DNA of 64,000 bases from Faecalibacterium sp. GTDB taxonomy: Bacteria; Bacillota; Clostridia; Oscillospirales; Ruminococcaceae. The translations under genes were made by a program, and so were the position numbers. The stretch lies in NCBI GenBank assembly GCA_022652735.1, contig JALCRP010000001.1:1-64000 (forward strand), given 5' to 3'. The notes beneath the pieces are model-generated. The model worked only from the letters and a program-made list of their open reading frames with translations. It did no database searches and had not been told where the DNA came from. Position 1 is the first letter of the stretch; every line of letters starts with the position of its first letter. This document shows positions 20,600 to 30,127 of the stretch, piece after piece.

Positions 20600-21601
20600 T
20601 CAAAGCACATGCCATTTTTGGGGGACGAACAGCGTTTCAAACGTGCGGATGGCAAACTCATCGCTCATACCGCTGATATAATCCGTTACAGCGCGGTCAG
20701 GGCCCTCGCAATAGGCGAGCTGCATATAAAAGTTGGGCAGCAGCTCCGGGTGGGCCACAAGGCGCTCATACAGCTCCGTAACAAGCTTTTCCACTTTCTG
20801 TTCTTCCGCCTTGGCGATCTTGTCCACATACACCGTCTGATACATGAAATCCTTCAGCAGCAAAAACGCTTCGTTTTCTTCGCTGCCGGCCGTGATCGTC
20901 CCGTCTTTGCTGTGTTCCACCATGCTGCGGATCATCGTGGTGATGCGGGCGGATTTTGAGTGCCCCAGCACATCCACCGCATCCCGCGGGAGCATACTTT
21001 CGTTTAGTACGCCCGCCCGGATGGCATCCTCAATATCGTGGTTGACATAAGCGATCTGGTCGGCATAGCGCACGACGCGCCCTTCCGGCGTGGCGGCCCA
21101 AGTGCCTTTGGTATGGGTGATGATGCCGTTACGCACCTCCCATGTTAAATTGAGGCCCGCACCGTTTTTTTCCAGCAGATCAACGACCCGCAGGCTTTGG
21201 CCGTAGTGCGTAAAGCCGCCCGGCGCCAATCGGTTGAGCGCGCGCTCTCCTGCATGGCCGAAGGGCGTATGCCCAAGATCGTGTGCCAGCGCGATCGCCT
21301 CCGTCAGATCCTCGTTGAGGCGCAGTGCGCGGCTGATTGTCCGCGCAATCTGGGATACCTCCAACGTATGGGTCAGGCGGGTGCGGTACAAATCGCCGTC
21401 CGGGGAAAGAAACACCTGTGTTTTCTGTTTCAGCAGCCGAAACGCCTTGCAGTGAATCACACGGTCGCGGTCCCGCTGAAAAACGGGGCGAAGCTCGTCC
21501 GGCTTTTCCGGCCGGACGCGGCCGCGGCTATTCTCGCTTAAGGTTGCAAAAGGCGCCAGCGTCTGGCGTTCGATTTCTTCGGTGCGTTCCCGTACTGTCA
21601 T
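20600..21601 (-). CDS. dgt: Deoxyguanosine triphosphate triphosphohydrolase family (HD domain)
   Basis: 333 aa. The HD-domain metal ligands are visible: His78 (THTLEVSQIART), His107-Asp108 and His111/His116 (AHDLGHTPFGHAGE), with a later Asp in YADQIAYVNHDIEDA. The family hydrolyses dNTPs to deoxynucleosides and triphosphate. First gene of the dgt-dnaG-sigA operon, which in Clostridia is a fixed neighbourhood. Start supported by GAGG about 10 nt upstream. Confidence 0.95.
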   Translation of the reverse strand: MTVRERTEEIERQTLAPFATLSENSRGRVRPEKPDELRPVFQRDRDRVIHCKAFRLLKQKTQVFLSPDGDLYRTRLTHTLEVSQIARTISRALRLNEDLTEAIALAHDLGHTPFGHAGERALNRLAPGGFTHYGQSLRVVDLLEKNGAGLNLTWEVRNGIITHTKGTWAATPEGRVVRYADQIAYVNHDIEDAIRAGVLNESMLPRDAVDVLGHSKSARITTMIRSMVEHSKDGTITAGSEENEAFLLLKDFMYQTVYVDKIAKAEEQKVEKLVTELYERLVAHPELLPNFYMQLAYCEGPDRAVTDYISGMSDEFAIRTFETLFVPQKWHVL

Positions 21602-21825
21602 GGGCGGAATACCTCGCTTTCGGATTATAGTGCATCGCCTGTGTCAAAGGGGGTCGTATCGGCGCAGACTGAAAAATAGTGGTTTTTCGACGGCCGTTTC
21701 CGTCATTTTCAAGAAACATTCGCGTAAAGTTGTATTTTTTCGCGCGGCAAATCTTTTCGGTGCCGCATGGAAATCGGCCCATGCGGCGCAGAATGTGCCT
21801 TTTTGCGCTGCACCCGTTTTTGGGG

Positions 21826-22446
21826 TTAAAATGGCGCGTAGTACGGTGCCGAGACGGCAACCTCGGCACTGCCGCGCGTAAGCTCCGTCAGCTGCGCCAG
21901 CAAAGGCCCTTCAGTGCCGGCGGGCATCGTCCACGCAAGCGTCACAGCGTCGGCAAACTGCGGTGGGATCTGCTTGCCGCCGGCCGCCTCGATGCGGCGG
22001 GCCGCCTGCTCATACAGCGCGTAATCCAAGCACACGGATAAGCGCACAATGCTGCGCACCGTCACAATCTCGGCATGGCAAAGCGCATCTTCGGCGGCCG
22101 CGGTGTAGGCGCGCACCAGCCCGCCCGTACCGAGCAAAATGCCGCCGAAATAGCGCGTTACTACGATAATAGAATCCCACAGCCCCGCATGTTGTAAAAC
22201 CGAAAGCACCGGTGTGCCCGCCGTTTTGGCCGGTTCGCCGTCGTCGGAATAGCGCTCGCGGTTCATCTCGCGCAAGCGGTAGGCATAAACATTATGCCGC
22301 GCTGTGCGGTTGGCCGCACGCACCGCCTCAAGAAACGCCAGCGCCTGTTCTTCCGTCTCGACGCCGGCCGCCGAAGCTAAAAAGCGGCTTTTCTTTTCTT
22401 CGTATTCTCCGCCGGCTTTCCCGGCGAGTGTGCGATAATCCTCCAA
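21826..22446 (-). CDS. YigZ/IMPACT family protein
   Basis: 206 aa. Typical UPF0029 sequence: KKSRFLASAAGVETEEQALAF-type N-terminus, RHNVYAYRL, YSDDGEPAKTAGTPVLSVL, and the VTRYFGGILLGTGGLVRAY signature, with a C-terminal ferredoxin-like domain of about 70 residues. Bacterial members are widespread with no settled function; links to translation or amino-acid stress come from the eukaryotic IMPACT protein. It stands alone between dgt and rpmE. A TATATT box about 70 bp upstream could be its promoter. Confidence 0.9.
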   Translation of the reverse strand: MEDYRTLAGKAGGEYEEKKSRFLASAAGVETEEQALAFLEAVRAANRTARHNVYAYRLREMNRERYSDDGEPAKTAGTPVLSVLQHAGLWDSIIVVTRYFGGILLGTGGLVRAYTAAAEDALCHAEIVTVRSIVRLSVCLDYALYEQAARRIEAAGGKQIPPQFADAVTLAWTMPAGTEGPLLAQLTELTRGSAEVAVSAPYYAPF

Positions 22447-22563
22447 GGCGGCTCTCCCTTACTGTGTCCAGATTGTGCGCAAAACCGGCGCACGGCGCAT
22501 GCGCATCTTGGTTATCATGTTCAATATAACACATTCGCCGCTTTCTGGAAATGTCTAGCGCAC

Positions 22564-22600
22564 AAAAAAGGCCCCCGCCACATCTCTGTGGCAGGAGCCC
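22564..22600 (-). terminator. Terminator of rpmE
   Basis: A 13-bp stem with a few mismatches (22570-22582 with 22588-22600) followed on the minus strand by six T residues, 19 bp after the rpmE stop. Confidence 0.85.
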
Positions 22601-22618
22601 TGCTTGCACATTATGCAA

Positions 22619-22819
22619 TTACTTGCGGCCGAAACGCTTATTGAAGCGCTCAACACGTCCGCCGGTATCGACGAGCTTCTGCTTGCCGGTATAGAACGGG
22701 TGGCACTTGGAGCAAACTTCGATGTGGATCTCCGGCTTGGTGCCGCGCGTCTGGATCACGTTGCCGCAGGCACAGGTAATGGTGCAGTCAACGTAATTCG
22801 GGTGGATACCCTCTTTCAT
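22619..22819 (-). CDS. rpmE: 50S ribosomal protein L31, zinc-binding (C+) type
   Basis: 66 aa, the family length. The start at 22819 (MKEGIHPNY) is supported by AGGTGA upstream; the reading frame continues to 22966 but without a ribosome site. Cys16, Cys18, Cys36 and Cys39 (CACGN and [10 protein letters not shown]) make the zinc-binding form, so this is not the zinc-independent paralogue. Single gene with its own promoter (22935-22962) and terminator. Confidence 0.97.
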   Translation of the reverse strand: MKEGIHPNYVDCTITCACGNVIQTRGTKPEIHIEVCSKCHPFYTGKQKLVDTGGRVERFNKRFGRK

Positions 22820-22934
22820 TCTTTTCACCTCATTTCGGTTCTGACTTTTCGGGGCCATATTTTGATGTATGCGCCCATCACAACCTTCAATTTCGGCTAC
22901 CCGAGCGAGCGGCCTTGGAAACGATTGCTGTAAT

Positions 22935-22962
22935 AGTATATCATGTTTTGGGCGGATTGCAA
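22935..22962 (-). promoter_or_regulatory. Sigma-A promoter of rpmE
   Basis: On the minus strand TTGCAA, 16 nt, TATACT. Confidence 0.65.
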
Positions 22963-23009
22963 GCACTTTTTTGCATAGCGCCCTTTCCGGCCGCCCGCGT
23001 AACGCAAAA

Positions 23010-23036
23010 GGCGCCGCAGCTTTCTGCCGCGGCGCC
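23010..23036 (-). terminator. Probable terminator of the phosphohexomutase gene
   Basis: A perfect 8-bp GC stem (23010-23017 with 23029-23036) followed on the minus strand by only four T residues. Confidence 0.6.
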
Positions 23037-23063
23037 CAAGGCTTTTTGATTTGCTTTTTTTGT

Positions 23064-24746
23064 TTATGCCAGCAGCGGCTTAACGGCGGCGGCCAGCGCC
23101 TCTTTCTGGGCCTCGGCCTCAGCCAGATCCTTGCCGAGCGTCGTAAAATACGTCTTGATCTTCGGCTCGGTGCCCGAGGGGCGTACTACCACACACGCGC
23201 CGTTTTCCAGATGGTAGATCAGCACATTGGCGGCGGGCAGGCCCGTCTGCTCCGGCTTTTCGTAGTCGACGGTTTTCGTCACAGCAATGCCGGCAAACTC
23301 TTTCGGCGGGTTTTTGCGCAGGTTCTTCATGATTGCGGCCATCTTATCCATGCCGGAAAGCCCCGGGAACTCATAGCTGTCGACCTTGTTCAGGTAGCGG
23401 CCGTACTGGCGGTAAATTTCATCCAGACGCTCCTTGAGCGAGGAACCGACGCTGCGGTAATAGGCAGCCATCTCGCAGATCAGCATGCTGCCGATGATGG
23501 CATCCTTATCGCGCACATACGGCCCGGCCAGATAGCCGTAGCTTTCCTCAAAGCCGAACAAAAAGCGTTCCACTTCGTTTTCGGCTTCCAGCTTGGCGAT
23601 CTGATCGCCGATCCACTTAAAGCCCGTCAGCACACTGCGCAGCTCCACGCCGTAGTGCTTTGCCACGGCATCCGCCAGCGGGGTTGAGACAATCGACTTT
23701 ACCGCTACTGCCTTTTGCGGCATCGTGCCGTTTTCGATGCGGCCCGCGCAGATATAATCCAGCAGCAGTACGCCTACCTCGTTGCCGGAAAGCAGCTCGT
23801 AGCTGCCGTCCTTGCATTTGACGGCGATACCCACGCGGTCGCAGTCAGGGTCGGTGGCAAGCATCAAATCCGCGCCCGATTTCTCGGCCAGCGCAAGGCC
23901 AAGCTTCAGCGCCTCAAAAATTTCGGGGTTCGGGTACGAGCAAGTGGTGAAGTAGCCGTTGGGGTATTCCTGCTCGGGCACAACGGTAATATCCGTGATG
24001 CCAATGTCCTTTAACACATGCAGCACCGGCACAAGGCCCGCGCCGTTCAGCGGGCTGTAAACCAGTTTCAGCCCCGCCTTAGCGCACAGGCCCGGGCGAA
24101 CGCTGCGCGCCTCGATGGCCGCATAAAGCGCATCCTTGCAGGCCTGCTCGACAAAGCGGATTTTTCCGCTTTCCACGCCCGCGGCAAAATCCATCGTCTT
24201 GGCGCCGGTCAGCACGTCCGTCTTTTGGATTTCGGCATAAACGATGCCTGCGGCTTCATCCGTCATCTGGCAGCCATCCGGCCCGTAGGCTTTGTAGCCG
24301 TTGTACTTGGCCGGGTTGTGGCTGGCCGTTACCATGATGCCTGCGTTGCAGGCATAATAGCGCGTGGCAAAGCTCAGCGCCGGCACAGGCATCAAAGCAT
24401 CGTACAGGCGCACCGTGATGCCGTTGGCGGCCAGCACACAGGCCGCCGCGCGGGCAAATACATCGCTTTTGATGCGGCTGTCGTAGCTGATCGCCACCGT
24501 CTGGCTGCCGCCCTGCGTTTTCACCCAGTTGGCGAGGCCCTGCGTCGCCTGACGCACGACATATACATTCATGCGGTTTGTGCCGGCGCCCACCACGCCG
24601 CGCAGGCCCGCCGTGCCAAACTGCAGCGCCACGGCAAAGCGATCTTTGATTTCGGCGTCATTGCCCGCGATGCGGGCAAGCTCCATATTCAGGTCGGAGT
24701 CCTCAAGCTGTGCTACGGCCCAGCGCTCATATTCTTCTTGATACAT
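23064..24746 (-). CDS. pgcA: Phosphoglucomutase/phosphomannomutase (alpha-D-phosphohexomutase family)
   Basis: 560 aa. The N-terminal FGTAGLRG motif, the phosphoserine loop TASHNP (Ser142), the metal loop DPDCDRVG (Asp299, Asp301, Asp303), the sugar-binding [11 protein letters not shown] loop and the phosphate-binding [12 protein letters not shown] are all intact. It interconverts hexose 1- and 6-phosphates, feeding glucose-1-phosphate into glycolysis or wall/glycolipid precursors. This is relevant here because the GH94 phosphorylase at 42159 produces glucose-1-phosphate. Own promoter at 24800-24828; divergent from the ComM-like gene. Confidence 0.95.
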   Translation of the reverse strand: MYQEEYERWAVAQLEDSDLNMELARIAGNDAEIKDRFAVALQFGTAGLRGVVGAGTNRMNVYVVRQATQGLANWVKTQGGSQTVAISYDSRIKSDVFARAAACVLAANGITVRLYDALMPVPALSFATRYYACNAGIMVTASHNPAKYNGYKAYGPDGCQMTDEAAGIVYAEIQKTDVLTGAKTMDFAAGVESGKIRFVEQACKDALYAAIEARSVRPGLCAKAGLKLVYSPLNGAGLVPVLHVLKDIGITDITVVPEQEYPNGYFTTCSYPNPEIFEALKLGLALAEKSGADLMLATDPDCDRVGIAVKCKDGSYELLSGNEVGVLLLDYICAGRIENGTMPQKAVAVKSIVSTPLADAVAKHYGVELRSVLTGFKWIGDQIAKLEAENEVERFLFGFEESYGYLAGPYVRDKDAIIGSMLICEMAAYYRSVGSSLKERLDEIYRQYGRYLNKVDSYEFPGLSGMDKMAAIMKNLRKNPPKEFAGIAVTKTVDYEKPEQTGLPAANVLIYHLENGACVVVRPSGTEPKIKTYFTTLGKDLAEAEAQKEALAAAVKPLLA

Positions 24747-24799
24747 CTATCAACACCTGTCCTTTCCTGCCAGAAATGCAGAAAGCCATTCCTGTTTTC

Positions 24800-24828
24800 A
24801 TTTTAAGGCGGGGCGCAGCGGCTGTCAA
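24800..24828 (-). promoter_or_regulatory. Sigma-A promoter of pgcA
   Basis: On the minus strand a perfect TTGACA, a 17-nt spacer and TAAAAT. Confidence 0.82.
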
Positions 24829-24847
24829 TCGCTTATTGTGGCAGATA

Positions 24848-24876
24848 TTGTATCAAAAGTTGTGTGCTGATATAAT
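24848..24876 (+). promoter_or_regulatory. Sigma-A promoter of the YifB/ComM gene
   Basis: TTGTAT (24848-24853), 17 nt, a perfect TATAAT (24871-24876); back-to-back with the pgcA promoter. Confidence 0.75.
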
Positions 24877-24910
24877 AAAGAAAACAAAAAAGCAGCAGGA
24901 AGGCGCTTAC

Positions 24911-26455
24911 ATGTACGCAAAATTAAACAGCTTCGGCATCCGCGGCCTGCAGGGCTTCGGCGTTAAGGTCGAAGCGGATATTTCCGGCGGGCTGCCCGCG
25001 CTGAACATCGTGGGGCTGCCCGATTCCGCCGTGAAGGAAAGCGGCGACCGTGTGCGCGCCGCGCTGAAAAATCTCGGTTTTCGCTGGCCCGACAGCCGGA
25101 TTACGGTAAACCTTGCCCCTGCCGATGTGAAAAAGACAGGGCCTGTTTATGATCTGCCCGTATTTCTGGCCGTGCTGGCCGCCTCGGGCCAGCTAAAAGC
25201 GCCTGCGCCCGAAACAGCCTTTCTCGGCGAGCTGGCGCTTGACGGCACCCTTCGCCCTGTTACAGGTGTGCTGCCGATGGCGCTTTCGGCCGCGGCATGC
25301 GGCATCCGCACGCTGTATCTTCCGCAGGAAAATGCCGCCGAGGCCGCCGTCGCCGCCGAAAGTGGCCTTTCCGTCTTCCCCTGCCGAACGGCGCGGGAGG
25401 TCGTTGAGGCGCTGAACGGGCAGCTTGCGCTTGCGCCGGCCTCTGCCGAGGAATACACGCCGGAAGAAAGCTTTGACGGCATCCCGGATTTTGCCGATGT
25501 GCACGGCCAGTTTTTGGCACGGCGCGCGATGGAAATTGCGGCGGCAGGCAATCATAATATTCTGCTGATCGGTGCACCCGGCGTGGGCAAATCTATGCTG
25601 GCAAAAAGGCTGCCGGGCATTCTCCCACCGCTTACCCGGCAGGAAGCGCTGGAAGCGACTAAAATTTATTCCGTGGCGGGGCTTTTGCCGGCCGGCAGCG
25701 GCCTTGTGCGCCGGCGGCCCTTTCGCAGCCCGCATCACTCGGCCAGCGCGGCGGCTTTGGCCGGCGGCGGGGCGGGCTGCCGCCCGGGCGAAGTAAGCCT
25801 TGCCAGCGGCGGTGTGCTGTTTTTGGATGAGCTGCCCGAGTTTTCCCGCGATTGTCTGGAGGTTTTGCGCCAGCCCATTGAGGACGGCAAGGTGACCGTA
25901 AGCCGCGCCGCAGGCAGCGCCACCTACCCCAGCCGTTTTCTTTTATGTGCGGCCATGAACCCGTGCAAATGTGGATATTATGGCCATCCGACGCATCCCT
26001 GCTCCTGTTCGCCCGGCGCAATCGAGCGCTACCGCAGCCGCGTTTCCGGCCCTCTGCTCGACCGTATCGACCTGCATGTAGAAATGGAGCCGATCGCCTA
26101 CGAAGATTTGCGGGGCGGTAAGGGCGAGGCCAGCGCCGTGATACGCGCCCGGGTATTGGCCGCACGGGAGCGCCAGCTCGACCGAGCGCGCCGCGCCGGG
26201 CTTTCGGATGTGCTGTGCAACGCCGATCTTTCCGGCGCGCAGATTCGTCAGGTGTGCCGCCTTTCCACCGCTGCCGAAGCTGCCCTGCATGCCGCCTATG
26301 ATGAAATGTGCCTTTCCGCCCGCGGATATGACCGTATTTTGCGCGTCTCCCGCACAATCGCCGACCTTGCCGGAGAAAACGACATCGGCGAGGACGCCGT
26401 ATTGGAGGCTCTGCAATACCGGGCGCTTGACAAAAAGACGTGGTTTTCCGAATAA
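24911..26455 (+). CDS. comM: YifB/ComM-family Mg-chelatase-like AAA+ ATPase
   Basis: 514 aa from ATG 24911 (AGGAAGG 7 nt upstream); an in-frame extension to 24710 would overlap pgcA and its promoter. An N-terminal Lon-like (ChlI) domain spans about 1-175. The AAA+ domain carries Walker A GAPGVGKS (221-228) and Walker B GGVLFLDE (Asp306-Glu307), and a cysteine/histidine cluster (CKCGYYGHPTHPCSC) follows. A C-terminal lid (Mg_chelatase_C) completes it. ComM is a helicase promoting branch migration in natural transformation of proteobacteria; the role in Firmicutes is less clear, so the symbol is by family. Single gene with a terminator at 26631. Confidence 0.9.
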   Translation: MYAKLNSFGIRGLQGFGVKVEADISGGLPALNIVGLPDSAVKESGDRVRAALKNLGFRWPDSRITVNLAPADVKKTGPVYDLPVFLAVLAASGQLKAPAPETAFLGELALDGTLRPVTGVLPMALSAAACGIRTLYLPQENAAEAAVAAESGLSVFPCRTAREVVEALNGQLALAPASAEEYTPEESFDGIPDFADVHGQFLARRAMEIAAAGNHNILLIGAPGVGKSMLAKRLPGILPPLTRQEALEATKIYSVAGLLPAGSGLVRRRPFRSPHHSASAAALAGGGAGCRPGEVSLASGGVLFLDELPEFSRDCLEVLRQPIEDGKVTVSRAAGSATYPSRFLLCAAMNPCKCGYYGHPTHPCSCSPGAIERYRSRVSGPLLDRIDLHVEMEPIAYEDLRGGKGEASAVIRARVLAARERQLDRARRAGLSDVLCNADLSGAQIRQVCRLSTAAEAALHAAYDEMCLSARGYDRILRVSRTIADLAGENDIGEDAVLEALQYRALDKKTWFSE

Positions 26456-26630
26456 TATGCTGCACCCCAAAATGCGTTTTTTGCATTTTGTATCGCACCG
26501 ACGCAGATTGCTTTGCCGTCAAACGCGCAAGCCGGGCCGCCGAAGGCCGAACGCAGGTTGCGGCGGCAGAAGCTGCAAGCCAGACCACAGCGGCAGTACC
26601 AGCCCGCGGCCATTTTCCCTACCAAATAAA

Positions 26631-26686
26631 ACAGCCCCAGCCATCGCAAAACGTCTGCGGCGGCCGGGGCTGTTTTTTATTTTTTC
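26631..26686 (+). terminator. Terminator of the YifB/ComM gene (possibly bidirectional)
   Basis: An 8-bp stem (26631-26638 with 26666-26673) enclosing a large loop with further pairing, followed on the plus strand by a long T-rich run; the minus face also has TTTTATTT. Confidence 0.75.
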
Positions 26687-28733
26687 AGTGGATAGGCTGG
26701 CTCAAAATATTCTGAAATACGCTGGCGATTGCAATCAGTGAAAGGCAGGCTTCCGTCATAAGCAGTGGCCGCTCGATGTTTTTTTGCAGGCGCAAATTTT
26801 TGCCCTGCAAAATCAGCATGGCCAGCGGCAGGCACGGCAGCCAGTAGCGCCCCTGCATGCCCCAAAGGATATTGTCGCGCATCGGCGTCCAGCCGTACAC
26901 CACAACCAGCAATGCCGCAAATAACGCCAGCAGCACCAAGCCGCCCCATGCTTTCTGCCTGCGGCCCAGCAGCGGCGTTTCTTCGCCAGCGGGCACCGCC
27001 GAAAGGATCAGCACCCCCCAAAGCCCCGCCACAGCCGGCGCCCATACCATCAGGTCGTTCAGGATCGGCTCGCCCAGCTCTCCGCCAACCATCTGGATCA
27101 GATACAGGGCCGTATTTTCCTGCACGGTATAAAAGAACATCTTCACTGCGCCCGTAATGTGCGTAAGCACGTAGGACATATCCCAAAAATCATACACCAG
27201 ATAGTCGATATTCAGCGGGTTCACCTTGGGCACGGCCTTTTGGGCGGCGGCGGCAAGGCTGGCGGGCGTTACGCCGATATAGCGGACAATATATGGGGCA
27301 AAAACGACGCAGAACACAGCCCCGAGCGCAATCATGGCGTATACCAGATACTTGACCTTCGGCGGGCACTTTTTCGCCGGAATAATCAGGCAAAACGGCA
27401 CCAGCAGAACATACAGCATTTTCATCGGCGCCAGCAGCACGATCACTACCGCTAAAAGCAGCAGATCGCGCCAGCCCAACCGCGGCTTTTCGTAGGTATC
27501 GTACAGCACCAGCGCGAAAAAGATACAGGCAATGCCGATCAGCATCGCGTCATAGTTATACGAGGCCGCGAGATGCAGGCACATCGGCAGCAGGCCGATC
27601 ACGGCAAGGATACGCTTAAAGCGCGGCATAATATGGATTGCCAGCGCCATCAGCGCCGTATACACGGCAAGGTTTACGATACGCCCGAAAAAGATCATTG
27701 TGATATAGTTTGCGCCCAGCAGCCGGCAGGCCGAGATCACCAGCGCCGAGGGCAGATACTGCACAAAAAACACCTTGGCGGCAATATAATCGGTTTTTAC
27801 AAGCGTCGTATCTTCGCACTTGCCAAAAAGCCCCTGCGCATAGGTTTTGTAGCTAAAAGCATCCACCTTGTCCGCGCGGTCGAGCGCGACCGTATCGTCC
27901 GCGCGCATCCAGACGCGGTCATCCTCGGGGATGCCGAACATTTGGTTGGAAAGCTCGTAGGCAGAATGAATATGTGTATCTTCGTCGGGCGCGATATAGG
28001 GCGGCATGGCAAACAGGTATACGATGCCCAGCGTCATGGCAAAGTAGGCAAATAAAACCGGCAGCGGCGCTTTTTTGATAAACACCAGCCAGTATCCGGC
28101 CACCAGCGCAGCCGCCGCGAAAGCGGCCAGCGCCCAGTATGCTTTTACAATCCATGCCCCCACACGGTTTGTAATGATCGAAAAGCCCAGCGTCTGCTCA
28201 TACTGGCGGCCATTGACCGTCATCGGCAAAAGGTTGTCCACTTTCCCGGCGCTTGCCCACAGCCCAAGGCGATTGATGCCCTTTAGCTTCGGCGTAAAGC
28301 GCAGCACAAAGCTGTAGCTCGTTTTTCCTTCGGGCACAACGGCCTCGGCAAACGGCATATCCTGATAGGTATTATCCAGCAGTTCCGTCGTATCCATGCC
28401 GGTGCTGGCCAGCACATTGCCGGCCGCATCCTGCAGCTCCAGCGTAACGGTGCCGTAGCACACTTCATCATACGTGGTAAAGATAAAGCTGCCGCCATAA
28501 ACGGGCGCATCCGTCACAAAGGGCTGGCGCACCTCGCTGTCGGGGGCAATCGCCGCGGTTTTTACGGTATAATCCTCGTTGATGCGCGTTACTTCCAGCT
28601 CGCTTTGCGCGTCCCGCACATTATGCAGATAGATCCACCCGCTGGCCAGCGCAAGGCCGAGCAGCAGCCCCCCGATTGCCCAGACCGGGCGGCTTTTTTT
28701 CCAAAAACGCCGTAGCGTATCCCCTATCTTCAT
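26685..28733 (-). CDS. DUF2142-family multi-pass membrane protein
   Basis: 682 aa from ATG 28733 (GGAGG 6 nt upstream; the reading frame extends to 28859 without a ribosome site). One N-terminal membrane segment precedes an extracytoplasmic beta-rich domain of about 170 residues. About eleven further membrane segments follow, with the PPYIAPDEDTHIHSAYELSNQ motif after the third. This acidic PDE motif in the first outer loop resembles GT-C glycosyltransferases, and DUF2142 proteins are thought to act in surface polysaccharide or glycolipid transfer. No substrate can be named. It has a perfect-spacing promoter at 28771 and stands alone. Confidence 0.8.
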   Translation of the reverse strand: MKIGDTLRRFWKKSRPVWAIGGLLLGLALASGWIYLHNVRDAQSELEVTRINEDYTVKTAAIAPDSEVRQPFVTDAPVYGGSFIFTTYDEVCYGTVTLELQDAAGNVLASTGMDTTELLDNTYQDMPFAEAVVPEGKTSYSFVLRFTPKLKGINRLGLWASAGKVDNLLPMTVNGRQYEQTLGFSIITNRVGAWIVKAYWALAAFAAAALVAGYWLVFIKKAPLPVLFAYFAMTLGIVYLFAMPPYIAPDEDTHIHSAYELSNQMFGIPEDDRVWMRADDTVALDRADKVDAFSYKTYAQGLFGKCEDTTLVKTDYIAAKVFFVQYLPSALVISACRLLGANYITMIFFGRIVNLAVYTALMALAIHIMPRFKRILAVIGLLPMCLHLAASYNYDAMLIGIACIFFALVLYDTYEKPRLGWRDLLLLAVVIVLLAPMKMLYVLLVPFCLIIPAKKCPPKVKYLVYAMIALGAVFCVVFAPYIVRYIGVTPASLAAAAQKAVPKVNPLNIDYLVYDFWDMSYVLTHITGAVKMFFYTVQENTALYLIQMVGGELGEPILNDLMVWAPAVAGLWGVLILSAVPAGEETPLLGRRQKAWGGLVLLALFAALLVVVYGWTPMRDNILWGMQGRYWLPCLPLAMLILQGKNLRLQKNIERPLLMTEACLSLIAIASVFQNILSQPIH

Positions 28734-28770
28734 GGCAGCCCTCCGCAGTGCTTTTTCTATAGATATAATG

Positions 28771-28799
28771 ATTATAGGGGCGGCGGCAGGCAAAGTCAA
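28771..28799 (-). promoter_or_regulatory. Sigma-A promoter of the DUF2142 gene
   Basis: On the minus strand TTGACT, 17 nt, a perfect TATAAT. Confidence 0.82.
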
Positions 28800-28824
28800 C
28801 GCCGCCCGCTTTCCCGAAAAACAA

Positions 28825-28865
28825 GAAAAAGAGCTTCGGCCTGCGTTCCTACAGGTCAAAGCTCT
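28825..28865 (-). terminator. Terminator of spo0A
   Basis: A 7-bp outer stem (28830-28836 with 28859-28865) and a 4-bp inner stem (28840-28843 with 28852-28855), followed on the minus strand by five T residues. Confidence 0.7.
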
Positions 28866-28888
28866 ATTTTTCGTTCCGCGTTTTGGAT

Positions 28889-29644
28889 TTATGCCAAACG
28901 CTGTTTTTTATCCAGACGCATCTTGTCCGCGATCATCGCGATGAATTCACTATTCGTCGGCTTGCCGCGCAGGTTGTGGATGGTGTAGCCAAAGTAGCTG
29001 TTCAGGGTATCGACATCGCCGCGATCCCATGCCACCTCGATGGCGTGACGGATCGCACGCTCGACGCGGGAAGCAGTCGTGTTGTTTTTCTTGGCGATTT
29101 CCGGATAAAGGCGCTTTGTCACGGCATTGATATAATCGGGATCGTTCATCGTGAGAAGGATGGCATCGCGCAAGAACTGATAGCCCTTGATATGGGCCGG
29201 TACGCCGATCTGATGCAGGATCTCCGTCACTGTCATTTCGTCGCTGTCCAGCGGTGCATGTACATGGCTGACGCCGTTGCCTGCGGCTTTCAGCACACGT
29301 GCCGCCAATACGTTCTCATCGAACGGTTTCAGGAAATAATACGCGAAGCCGGCATCCAAAAGCTCCTGCTCCATCTCTTCGCTTTGAAACGCGCCTGTCA
29401 CAAAAAACGCCGTATGCTCTCCGCCGGCCGCATCGTAGCGCTGCTTAACAGTAATGGCATCCAACCCCGGCATAAAGGCATCCAGAAGCACGGCCTGCGG
29501 GCGCAGCGCCAACAGTTTTTGCAGCGCTTTGGTGCCGTCCTTCTCCACTACGGTAACCTCAATGCCCTTTTCTTCGAGCGCCTGCCGGCAGAGTGCCGTC
29601 GTCTCTGCCCCAGTATCTGACATGACAAACTTAACCTTTTCCAT
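28889..29644 (-). CDS. spo0A: Spo0A-family response regulator (sporulation master regulator homologue)
   Basis: 251 aa. The C-terminal domain (about 138-245) is clearly Spo0[40 protein letters not shown] and [16 protein letters not shown], including the recognition helix. The receiver (about 3-120) keeps Asp55, Thr83 and Lys106, but the usual adjacent acidic pair at 10-11 reads Asp-Thr, and the helix around the phosphorylation site is diverged ([10 protein letters not shown]). Spo0A controls entry into sporulation and many stationary-phase genes. No other sporulation gene is in the window. GGAGG lies 9 nt before the ATG. Single gene with its own promoter and terminator. Confidence 0.93.
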   Translation of the reverse strand: MEKVKFVMSDTGAETTALCRQALEEKGIEVTVVEKDGTKALQKLLALRPQAVLLDAFMPGLDAITVKQRYDAAGGEHTAFFVTGAFQSEEMEQELLDAGFAYYFLKPFDENVLAARVLKAAGNGVSHVHAPLDSDEMTVTEILHQIGVPAHIKGYQFLRDAILLTMNDPDYINAVTKRLYPEIAKKNNTTASRVERAIRHAIEVAWDRGDVDTLNSYFGYTIHNLRGKPTNSEFIAMIADKMRLDKKQRLA

Positions 29645-29686
29645 ATTTTGAATCCTCCGCGTTCTGTATTTCCCTTAACGATGGAA

Positions 29687-29715
29687 ATTTTGCCATAATT
29701 TACCATAAGTTGCAA
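29687..29715 (-). promoter_or_regulatory. Candidate sigma-A promoter of spo0A
   Basis: On the minus strand TTGCAA, 17 nt, CAAAAT. The match is moderate. I did not find a convincing TGTCGAA 0A box. Confidence 0.45.
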
Positions 29716-30064
29716 GAGCATCTGACGGACTTTTCCATTTTTTGGATATTTGCATAGAAGCGCGGGCTTTTCTGTTTTCCTACACTGTGCAGGATTTTCT
29801 TTGTTTATGGGGAATATAGAAGTATATAATAAAATACAATTTAATGGGAAGGCAAAATCTTTTTTGTGATTGTGCCATTTGCTTTTTATTTCTGAAACCC
29901 AAAATCGGTACAGAAACCGCAGAGTGTCCTAAATCAATCTTATTTTTAACAGATTATGAACGAGAAATCCCGTGTATTGTATAGGTTGCACAATCGTGGC
30001 CGATTTATTTTAGTGTGTTTAGCTCTTGTGCAAAAAATTGCCACGTGATAAAACGAAAGTGCAG

Positions 30065-30103
30065 TAAGCAGACAAGGTCGTCTTTGCGCGAATTGTCTGC
30101 TTA
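30065..30103 (+). promoter_or_regulatory. Inverted repeat in the cstA leader
   Basis: A perfect 11-bp inverted repeat (taagcagacaa, 30065-30075, with its complement at 30093-30103) with a 17-nt loop, ending a few bases before the AGAAAGG ribosome site. There is no T run, so it is either an operator or an mRNA structure affecting ribosome access. Confidence 0.55.
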
Positions 30104-30127
30104 AATTTTGAGAAAGGTCGGTTTACT

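Larger units (their letters stand above)
29645..30127. other. AT-rich divergent intergenic region between spo0A and cstA
   Basis: I see no gene in these 483 bp. It holds the spo0A promoter (29687-29715), a possible cstA promoter (TTGCAC, 17 nt, TTTAGT, about 29988-30016) and an 11-bp inverted repeat at 30065-30103 just before the cstA ribosome site. Confidence 0.6.

Noticed and set aside
21624-21647. TTGACA-12-TATAAT upstream of dgt, and a like TTGACA-12-TATACT at 4015-4038
   Set aside because: The boxes match consensus, but a 12-bp spacer is too short for sigma-A. Two occurrences in 64 kb can be chance, so no unusual promoter class is claimed.
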